A program made the position numbers and the translations under genes. Below the pieces are notes generated by a model. The model did no database searches. It was not told where the DNA came from and worked only from the letters and a program-made list of their open reading frames with translations. A DNA stretch of 64,000 bases, taken from the NCBI GenBank assembly GCA_041495845.1, contig JBGQDM010000001.1:1-64000 (forward strand). Direction: 5' to 3'. The stretch comes from JBGQDM01 sp041495845. Its GTDB lineage: Bacteria; Acidobacteriota; Terriglobia; Terriglobales; Acidobacteriaceae. Shown here piece by piece: positions 58,249-64,000 of this stretch. How positions within the stretch are numbered: position 1 is the first letter of the stretch; the number at the start of each line of letters is the position of its first letter.

Positions 58249-59478
58249 CTACAGTTCATGCCGCAGGGCGGCAATGGGGTCAAGCATGGCAGCCCGCCGC
58301 GCGGGATACACGCCGAAGAACAAGCCGGTACTGGTCGCGACGAGAAGTCCGGCCCCGACCGCCCAGAGCTTGATGCTGGAGGGCATCCCAATGGCCAGGG
58401 TGATGCCCTTGGCAAAACCCGCGCCGAAAACCACGCCGAGAATGCCGCCAATCAACGCCAGCGTGGCGGACTCGATCAGAAACTGCAACAACACATCGTT
58501 GCGGCGCGCACCCATCGCTTTGCGAATGCCGATCTCGCGCGTGCGCTCAGTGACCGAGACCAGCATGATGTTCATGATCACGATGCCGCCGACGATCAGA
58601 GAAATGGCCGCAATGCCAATCATGGCATAAAAGAACGTGCTGCTCAGGTTAGACCAGATGCTGAGGAAGCTCTCGTTGGTTTCGCAAGCGAAGCTGTCGG
58701 GTTGGCCGGGCAGGTCGTGGCGGCGGGAGCGCAGAGCAACGCGGGCCTCGTCCATGGCGGCGTCAAGACGCGCGCCCACACCGTTGGCCTTGCCAGACAT
58801 GCGAATGCTGGTGTGCGAACCGAACTGCTTGAAATACGCAGTGATCGGGATGGCCAGATAATTGTCGCGGCTCTGGCCTAAAGTTTTTCCCAGCCGTTTG
58901 CCCACGCCGATCACTTGATAGAGCTGGCCATCGAGCCGGATCTCTTTGCCCACGGGATCGCGGCCGGCCATTAAGTTGTCCACAATGTCCATGCCAATGA
59001 CGGCGACGTTGGCGTGATTCTCGACGTCGCTGCCGGTTAGCATGCGCCCGGCGGTGACGTCGAGATCGAGGATAGAGGCCATTTCCGGCGTCATCCCGCG
59101 AATCCAGGTGTCAGCGCTGGATTGCTCTTCGTAGCGCACATGCCCACTGGGGTTAAAGGTGGAGGCGCCCAGCAGAGTGCAATGGTGGCAGGCCTCGCGG
59201 ACCGCCTCGTAATCCTCCATGGTCAGGTCTTTGCGCTTCTGTCCCTCGATCAGTTGGTCAATGCTGGTGACTACAGGAGTGATCTTGCTGATGATAAAAA
59301 CGTCGGCGCCGAGGTTGAAGACTTTTTCTGCCACATAGCCGTTGATCCCGCTGACAAAAGTGACGACGGCAATCACCGCCGCCACCCCGATGACCACACC
59401 GAGCAGGGTGAGTACCGAGCGCAGTTTGTTGGCCCAGAGCGACTGCAAGGCGATACGGATGGATTCAGCGAAGTTCAC
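58249..59478 (-). CDS. MacB/FtsX-type ABC transporter permease
   Basis: 409 residues from GTG 59478 (MNFAESIRIALQSLWANKLR). Same layout as the downstream paralogue: one N-terminal helix, a MacB core domain, then three helices with LIVGGIVIMNIMLVSVTERT and REIGIRKAMGARRNDVLLQF. The frame is open to 59727, but that part would run antisense through RNase P RNA, so the start at 59478 is preferred. TAGACT (59492-59487 on the minus strand) lies 7-8 bases before the GTG, again suggesting a leaderless mRNA. Probably forms an exporter with the second permease and an ATPase encoded elsewhere. Confidence 0.9.
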   Translation of the reverse strand: MNFAESIRIALQSLWANKLRSVLTLLGVVIGVAAVIAVVTFVSGINGYVAEKVFNLGADVFIISKITPVVTSIDQLIEGQKRKDLTMEDYEAVREACHHCTLLGASTFNPSGHVRYEEQSSADTWIRGMTPEMASILDLDVTAGRMLTGSDVENHANVAVIGMDIVDNLMAGRDPVGKEIRLDGQLYQVIGVGKRLGKTLGQSRDNYLAIPITAYFKQFGSHTSIRMSGKANGVGARLDAAMDEARVALRSRRHDLPGQPDSFACETNESFLSIWSNLSSTFFYAMIGIAAISLIVGGIVIMNIMLVSVTERTREIGIRKAMGARRNDVLLQFLIESATLALIGGILGVVFGAGFAKGITLAIGMPSSIKLWAVGAGLLVATSTGLFFGVYPARRAAMLDPIAALRHEL

Positions 59479-59527
59479 GGTGCGGAGTCTAGCGAGGTGC
59501 TCCTTTAGTGTAGCAGCGGGTCTCGCA

Positions 59528-59533
59528 TATAAT
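59528..59533 (+). promoter_or_regulatory. -10 element of the RNase P RNA gene
   Basis: A perfect TATAAT 10 bases before the predicted 5' end of rnpB (59544). A weak TTTAGT/TTAGTG lies about 17 bases upstream. Confidence 0.6.
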
Positions 59534-59543
59534 GATGCTGTAG

Positions 59544-59935
59544 GCAGCCGGACCGGACGGCCGCTCCTGTGCCGCAAGGCGTGGGGGAGGAAAGTCCGAA
59601 CTCCGCAGAGCAGTGTGCCGGATAACGTCCGGGCATCTGGCTTCAAGGCCAGCGTGACGGAAAGTGCCACAGAAAACATACCGCCGCGGCAACGCGGTAA
59701 GGGTGAAAAGGTGCGGTAAGAGCGCACCGCTGCGCCAGTAATGGCGTGGGCAGGGCAAACCCCACACGGAGCAAGACCAAATAGGGAGGGAAGCGCGGGT
59801 TCGCCTGCGCTTGCGTGCTGGCTCGGCGCGCCACCACCTCCGGGTAGGTCGCTAGAGCCGTACAGTAATGTACGGCCCAGAGGAATGGCCGTCCCGCCGC
59901 AAGGCGGACAGAATTCGGCTTACAGGTCCGGCTGC
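59544..59935 (+). ncRNA. rnpB: RNase P RNA, bacterial type A
   Basis: About 392 nt. The ends pair as helix P1: GCAGCCGGACC (59544-59554) with GGTCCGGCTGC (59925-59935), 11 bp. The conserved cores are present: GAGGAAAGTCCGAACTCC near the 5' end, ACAGAAAACATACCGCC in the middle, GCAAACCCCAC, and near the 3' end AGAGGAATGGCCGTC and ACAGAATTCGGCTTA. It is the catalytic RNA that matures tRNA 5' ends. A T-rich tail (59937-59956) may help termination. Open frames across this gene on both strands are spurious. Confidence 0.97.
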
Positions 59936-60329
59936 TTTCGCATTTCTTTTTGCAACGTTCATCGGTGCTTCCCCTTTGCGGAGCACATTTTTCGCTTACC
60001 ACCCTGGATCAGCTCCGTCCAAAACTCTTCTTGTGGCACAGTTCGCAGAATTCCCCGTGATCCAGCGGGGGAAATCACGGCGGACCCGAGCGAGACCACG
60101 CGGAAGGACGAAGCCGTGGATCTACAAAGGCAGAAGGAGCTGAGCGAACTCTCGTCGCGGGGCTGCATGCTCGTTGCCGAGCGGAGCAGGCATTACGTGC
60201 AGGATGACCGGCCGGATTTGGTAATGGCGAGTTTGCAGGGGCTGATCAGCGAAGTACGGGATCCTTCCGGATCGCAGAACCTGTGCCCGCAGGAGAGGTG
60301 AGGCTCGGTTTCGTGGCAGCACCCTTGCG
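59936..60329. other. region between rnpB and the DinB-like gene
   Basis: 394 bp. Contains the T-rich tail of rnpB, a 7-bp inverted repeat (CCGTGAT 60055-60061 with ATCACGG 60074-60080), and a possible small ORF at 60116-60301. No promoter or known RNA was recognised. Confidence 0.4.
60116..60301 (+). CDS. possible small hypothetical protein
   Basis: 61 residues from GTG 60116, hydrophilic with mixed charge (VDLQRQKELSELSSRGCM). Composition is protein-like and different from the spurious frame that continues upstream through rnpB, but there is no Shine-Dalgarno sequence or family match. Tentative. Confidence 0.25.
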   Translation: MDLQRQKELSELSSRGCMLVAERSRHYVQDDRPDLVMASLQGLISEVRDPSGSQNLCPQER

Positions 60330-60857
60330 CTAGCCGCGGTTCAGTACTCCCATGTATTCCTTCCACGGCCCCACCGTCTCCGTGTAGCGCTTGGCCATGA
60401 CGCGGCTGGTTTGCACGATGTGGGTGAGGTCGTGCGCTACCCAGGCGGCGAGCAACTGTTCGGCAGTTACCGGACCAAGCGCGGGGTGCGTGCCGCTCAA
60501 ACGCAGTTGAGCCTCTGTGAGCCGGAGTCCGTCGAGGCATTCAAGGTTCTGCGCCCGAAGCTGGGCGAAGCGATCCAGCAACTCCGGTAATGCTTTGCCT
60601 TTGGATTTTTCAAACTGGGCGAAACGATCAAAGGGCTCAAAGGCGCGGGCCTCGCCGGATTCAAGGATGATGTGCAAGCGCGGGATCCAATCGGTTTCTT
60701 CGCCGTGGATCAAATGACCCACAACATCGAAGGGTGACCAGCCGTTGGGTTCAGTATTGGCCCGAATCCAAGGGTCAGAAAGGCCGGCGAGCAGCGCGCG
60801 CATTACACCGGGGGTACGGGCCAGGATTTCTCTTGCTTCACTCAGAACAAACGGCAT
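60330..60857 (-). CDS. DinB-like metal-binding protein
   Basis: 175 residues. The DinB/YfiT four-helix fold is suggested by GWSPFDVVGHLIHGEETDWI near the N-terminus and WVAHDLTHIVQTSRVMAKRY near the C-terminus, which provide the usual three-histidine metal site. Members include thiol-dependent S-transferases; the role here is unknown. It lies 20 bp downstream of the ABM gene and is probably cotranscribed. Confidence 0.85.
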   Translation of the reverse strand: MPFVLSEAREILARTPGVMRALLAGLSDPWIRANTEPNGWSPFDVVGHLIHGEETDWIPRLHIILESGEARAFEPFDRFAQFEKSKGKALPELLDRFAQLRAQNLECLDGLRLTEAQLRLSGTHPALGPVTAEQLLAAWVAHDLTHIVQTSRVMAKRYTETVGPWKEYMGVLNRG

Positions 60858-60877
60858 GCTTCTCCCTCTTCACAGCC

Positions 60878-61213
60878 TCAGTCGGCGGACACCGTTTCTC
60901 CCGTCGGAGCGGGCTTTTTCCGGAAATGGCTTTCGCGAGTCACGGTGGCGACTTCCATGTCGTAGTACTCGTACCATTTTTGCCGCCCGGTGTTCTGCGC
61001 TTCGCGATGGCGTTCCAGGTTGCGCCACTGGGCCAGAGTTTCTTCGTCACGGAACCAGACCACCGTCAGCCGCTCGCCGTCTTCGGAGCGGTAACTCTTG
61101 ACCGCGATAAAACCCGGGTTCTCTAGGATTCGGGTGCTCATTTCGGCGTCCATGGCGGCATAGTCTTCGCCCGCCTGCGGGGTCAAGCGAGAGCGAAACA
61201 AAACAACGATCAT
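60878..61213 (-). CDS. antibiotic biosynthesis monooxygenase (ABM) domain protein
   Basis: 111 residues from ATG 61213 (MIVVLFRSRLTPQAGEDYAA). The pattern of a beta strand, ILENPGFIAVKSYRSEDGER, then VVWFRDEETLAQWRNLERH and a final YYDMEVATV is typical of small dimeric ABM/EthD-fold proteins, often heme-degrading or quinone-modifying. The function is not determined. A GAGGA site lies before the ATG; the longer open frame upstream is not conserved in character. Confidence 0.85.
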   Translation of the reverse strand: MIVVLFRSRLTPQAGEDYAAMDAEMSTRILENPGFIAVKSYRSEDGERLTVVWFRDEETLAQWRNLERHREAQNTGRQKWYEYYDMEVATVTRESHFRKKPAPTGETVSAD

Positions 61214-61336
61214 CGTTGATGTCCTCGTGTCTGTGTTGGCCAAGCGAAGCAGAACGCCGGCGCTTGCTCTAGAGATGTCGTCTTCCGTCAGCGGATTCAG
61301 GGAAAGTATGGTGCTCTGATACCCTGCTAGCGTCTG

Positions 61337-62500
61337 ATGCGCGTTCCACCTTTTCTGCTGATGCAAGGATTGCTGACGCTGCTGGCGCTGTGCGGCTGTG
61401 GCTACTACGCGCTGTGCTTGTGGAGTGCGGTGCGCTTTCTCAAGCGCCGGGAGAAAACCGGGTCGGGAACATTTCTGCCGCCAGTGTCCATCCTCAAGCC
61501 GCTACGTGGCATTGACCCCGAGATTTACGCCAGCTTGCGCAGCCATTGCCTGCTTGACTATCCCGAGTACGAAATCATTTTCGGCGTGAGCGATCCTGCC
61601 GATCCGGCCATTGCACACGTGCAGGAGTTGGCGCGCGAGTTTCCGCAGCATCCCATCCGGCTGGTGATGTGTGAACACATTCTCGGCGGCAACATCAAGG
61701 TCAGCAACTTGGTGCAGATGCTCCCCGAGGCCCGCTATGAATTCCTGCTGGTGAATGACAGCGACATTCGCGTGGAGCCGGATTACCTGCGACGAGTCGT
61801 GGCGCCACTGGCGGACGTGCAAACGGGGCTGGTGACCTGCCTGTATCGCGGTGTGGCGGCGCCAACTCTGGGCTCACGGTTGGAGGCGATGGGCATCAGC
61901 ACGGATTTTTGTGGCGGCGTGCTGGCGGCGGTGGAGATTGAAGGCGGGCTCCGCTTCGGTCTGGGATCGACCTTGATCTTCCGGAAGGCTGACCTGAAGG
62001 CCGTCGATAGTTTCGCGCCCCTTCTCGACTACCTGGCGGACGATTACCAGTTGGGACAGCGCCTTGCCGCATCTGGGCGCGTCGGCTATCTGTCGGAAGT
62101 GGTTGTGGACACGTTCTTGCCGGCGTACACCTGGCGCGCATTTTTCGATCATCAGTTGCGTTGGGCGCGCAGCGTGCGCGACTCGCGCGGGTGGGGCTAT
62201 CTCGGCGTCTCATTGACCTTCGGCCTGCCCTGGGCAATGTTGAATCTGCTGGTAGCGCGCGGGGCAGTCTGGGCCTGGGGCGTGCTGGCGGCGGTATTCG
62301 CGTTGCGCCTGACCATGGCCGCGGTGGTCGGCTTGCGCGTGGCCGGCGACTGGCAGGTGCGACGCTGGTGGTGGCTCATTCCGCTACGCGATGTGGTGGC
62401 GCTCGGGGTCTGGGCGGTGGGATACCTGGGGAAGACTGTAGTCTGGCGGGGAGACCGGTTCTTGCTGAGAGACGGCAAGCTGGAGAAGATCGCACGCTAG
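61337..62500 (+). CDS. hpnI: HpnI-like glycosyltransferase family 2 (hopanoid N-acetylglucosaminyl transferase)
   Basis: 387 residues, similar to ceramide glucosyltransferases. One N-terminal helix (about 8-30), a GT2 catalytic domain with PPVSILKPLRGIDPEIYASL, LVNDSDIRVEPDYLR, the third acidic motif DYLADDYQLGQRL and HQLRWARSVRDSRGWGY (in the position of (Q/R)xxRW), then three or more C-terminal helices. HpnI adds N-acetylglucosamine to bacteriohopanetetrol. Other hpn genes are not in the window, so the acceptor is inferred from family resemblance. Confidence 0.85.
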   Translation: MRVPPFLLMQGLLTLLALCGCGYYALCLWSAVRFLKRREKTGSGTFLPPVSILKPLRGIDPEIYASLRSHCLLDYPEYEIIFGVSDPADPAIAHVQELAREFPQHPIRLVMCEHILGGNIKVSNLVQMLPEARYEFLLVNDSDIRVEPDYLRRVVAPLADVQTGLVTCLYRGVAAPTLGSRLEAMGISTDFCGGVLAAVEIEGGLRFGLGSTLIFRKADLKAVDSFAPLLDYLADDYQLGQRLAASGRVGYLSEVVVDTFLPAYTWRAFFDHQLRWARSVRDSRGWGYLGVSLTFGLPWAMLNLLVARGAVWAWGVLAAVFALRLTMAAVVGLRVAGDWQVRRWWWLIPLRDVVALGVWAVGYLGKTVVWRGDRFLLRDGKLEKIAR

Positions 62501-62555
62501 GCAACTCTGATTTGGCCGTCACCTACGCGGCCTCAAATTTCCCAAACGCAGGGAC

Positions 62556-64000
62556 TCAGTGCGACCGGTTGCTGTAGAGGTACTTTCCACCCGAGCGAGC
62601 GATCTCGAAGACGGTTAGCGCCTGCAGTGCTGTGGGATGCTCCTGCTCGCTCCAGACAAAAATGCGGTCGGGCCCTTTCCACATTTTCTCCAGAGATGCT
62701 TGTGTCTCCCAAACGCGGGGCGCGTCCGGAAAGAGCGAACCGTACCACATGTTGCCGGTAGGTTCGCGCAGTGAGCGCAGGTGGATTCCGGTGTAAAAAT
62801 TCAGGGTGGAGGCAAGTTCGTACTTGCCCAGGACGACGACCGTGTCGCCGGGGCGATACTCCCGCTGCAGCACCAGGGCTAGTGTCTTCGACGACAGAAT
62901 CGGATTAAAAGTAACGAACGCCGAGTGCACGGCGCTGAGCAAAACGGCCATCATCAGCGCCAGCGCGAGGTTGGCGGCAAAGAAAGCCTGCCGTCGCCGC
63001 AGCAACCAATTGAGACCTGTGCCCAACAACAGCGCGAGGCCGGCGGCGAGCAGCGGACCGCGAAACGCGCCCAGCGCTCGCGGGGTGAGATCGAAGAAGT
63101 GTCCGAACGAAAGCGCGTAGTCCTCGGGATTGCGGCGCAGCAAGTCGGCAAGATCGGTACCGGGTGGCGGAGCTTGCGAGTTGGCTAATAAAAACACGGC
63201 TGCGGCAAAAGCTATCACGCCAATGAAGCACAGGAGGGCAGACGAGATGATCCCGGCCCGCCGCGGCGGGCTCAGTGGCGAGCTTTCTTCTTCCTGCGCC
63301 AGCCAAGCTCCGGTCAGAAGCGCGAGCGCAGGTATCGCCGGCACGGTGTAGTACTCCTGGCGAGTGGAAAAACTGAAAAAAGCGAGGATGACGGCGGCCC
63401 AGAGAAAGAAGAGCAACTGCCCGCGCCGGCGAGGATCCATGGAACTGCGCCATTCGCGTAAGCGCCAGGGCACAGCGCGCAAAGCCTGAGGCAAAAACGC
63501 ATTCCAGGGCAGGAGCCAAAGAATCAGCAGGGCCCAGAAGAGAAACAAAGGCACCGTGTCGTAGTCGCGCGGGAAGCGTTTGTTCAGATAGCGCAGGAAG
63601 TGTTCGTTGACGAAGTAGAACCAGAGAAATCCGCGTGCTGGTGCCTGCGCCGGATTGCGCAGTGCGGCCAGCACATGCCAGGGTGCGGCGATCACAAGGA
63701 ATACCGCCGAACTGGAAAGCAGCCGCAGCCGCAAGATGTGACGGAGATTGCCGGTGAGCAGCAGGTAGACGCCGAAGATTCCAACCGGGAAGGCCAGGCC
63801 GATCAGCCCCTTGGTGAGGACGTTGAGCGCAGCAACGGCTGCGAGTCCCCAGCAGGCGAAGCGTGAGGGCGGGTCTTCGTCGAGGGTGCGCAGAAAGAAC
63901 AGTGTACCGATGGCCAGCCAGCAGCCCACCAGAATGTCGGGAATCAGAAAGCGCGTGAACAAATACGGGCCGAGCGAGGTAAGGAAGACGAGGGCGGCAT
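62556..64000 (-). CDS. PMT/ArnT-type membrane glycosyltransferase (partial)
   Basis: At least 481 residues visible; the N-terminus lies beyond the window because the frame stays open to 64000, and the TTG near 63962 is an internal codon. About nine hydrophobic segments. The loop following LIAAPWHVLAALRNP and FYFVNEHFLRYLNKRFPRDY is characteristic of the GT83/PMT_2 family (dolichyl- or undecaprenyl-phosphate sugar transferases such as ArnT). The C-terminal 110 residues are a periplasmic domain. Target probably lipid A or another envelope lipid; not determinable here. Confidence 0.85.
   Translation of the reverse strand, partial: AALVFLTSLGPYLFTRFLIPDILVGCWLAIGTLFFLRTLDEDPPSRFACWGLAAVAALNVLTKGLIGLAFPVGIFGVYLLLTGNLRHILRLRLLSSSAVFLVIAAPWHVLAALRNPAQAPARGFLWFYFVNEHFLRYLNKRFPRDYDTVPLFLFWALLILWLLPWNAFLPQALRAVPWRLREWRSSMDPRRRGQLLFFLWAAVILAFFSFSTRQEYYTVPAIPALALLTGAWLAQEEESSPLSPPRRAGIISSALLCFIGVIAFAAAVFLLANSQAPPPGTDLADLLRRNPEDYALSFGHFFDLTPRALGAFRGPLLAAGLALLLGTGLNWLLRRRQAFFAANLALALMMAVLLSAVHSAFVTFNPILSSKTLALVLQREYRPGDTVVVLGKYELASTLNFYTGIHLRSLREPTGNMWYGSLFPDAPRVWETQASLEKMWKGPDRIFVWSEQEHPTALQALTVFEIARSGGKYLYSNRSH

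Noticed and set aside
59479..59727. N-terminal extension of the permease at 58249
   Set aside because: Would be antisense to the rnpB promoter and 5' half, and the family starts at the GTG at 59478.
59741..60115. Upstream part of an open frame crossing the RNase P gene
   Set aside because: Lies inside conserved rnpB structure; only the last 61 codons could be a separate small gene.

Overview
The window is about 64 kb of GC-rich bacterial DNA. It is dominated by one nearly complete flagellar and chemotaxis island (about 6.7 to 49.5 kb) with unrelated metabolic and envelope genes on both sides. Gene content suggests an acidobacterium, probably class Terriglobia: an ABC-2 permease of the type fused to an M1 aminopeptidase, a phosphoketolase/acetate kinase pair, stand-alone MacB-type permeases, a TPR/peptidase-MA protein and a hopanoid glycosyltransferase (HpnI-like). 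That placement is inference from gene content; no 16S gene is present.

Layout. 1-2.7 kb (minus): ABC transporter permease, cut by the window edge, and its ATPase. 2.9-6.5 kb (plus): xfp and ackA, then tRNA-Ser(GCU) on the minus strand. 6.7-11.3 kb: four regulators in a row (OmpR-type regulator, sigma-54 activator without a DNA-binding domain, histidine kinase, complete NtrC-type regulator). 11.3-21.0 kb: flgB flgC fliE fliF fliG fliH fliI fliJ fliK flgD flgE. 21.2-27.5 kb: fliL, a SpoA-only fliN, soluble fliO, fliP fliQ fliR flhB flhA. 27.7-32.8 kb: fliA, fliM, a FliY-like fliN, an MshEN protein, a degenerate HDOD protein and cheX. 32.9-40.7 kb: flgF flgG flgA flgH flgI flgJ flgM, a small ORF, a flgN candidate, flgK and flgL. 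40.7-44.4 kb (minus): fliC flaG fliD fliS and a fliT candidate. 44.6-49.5 kb: flbD motA motB cheR, an intact HDOD gene and cheB. 49.5-64 kb: M1-like peptidase, peptidase-MA/TPR protein, rpiB, GNAT, glyA, GT4 glycosyltransferase, two MacB-like permeases, RNase P RNA, DinB-like and ABM proteins, HpnI and a partial PMT-family glycosyltransferase.

Regulation. Five sites share one architecture: T(A/C)A(A/T), exactly 16 bases, then GCCGAT(G/C)(A/T). They lie upstream of the degenerate HDOD gene (followed by cheX), flgM, fliC, flbD-motAB and cheR, as expected for FliA (sigma-28) promoters in an island that encodes both FliA and its anti-sigma factor FlgM. Two sigma-54 activators and a kinase precede flgB, so an early sigma-54 tier followed by a late sigma-28 tier is likely.

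The most unusual features are short tandem repeats before fliQ, flhB, fliM and flgM (three of them purine-rich spacers; at flgM the repeat duplicates the start codon and creates an overlapping 7-codon ORF), an MshEN domain protein that may bind cyclic-di-GMP, two FliN paralogues, a structured leader before fliL, and several genes outside the structural flagellar operons that look leaderless. flhF, flhG, cheA, cheW, cheY and receptors are absent from the window.
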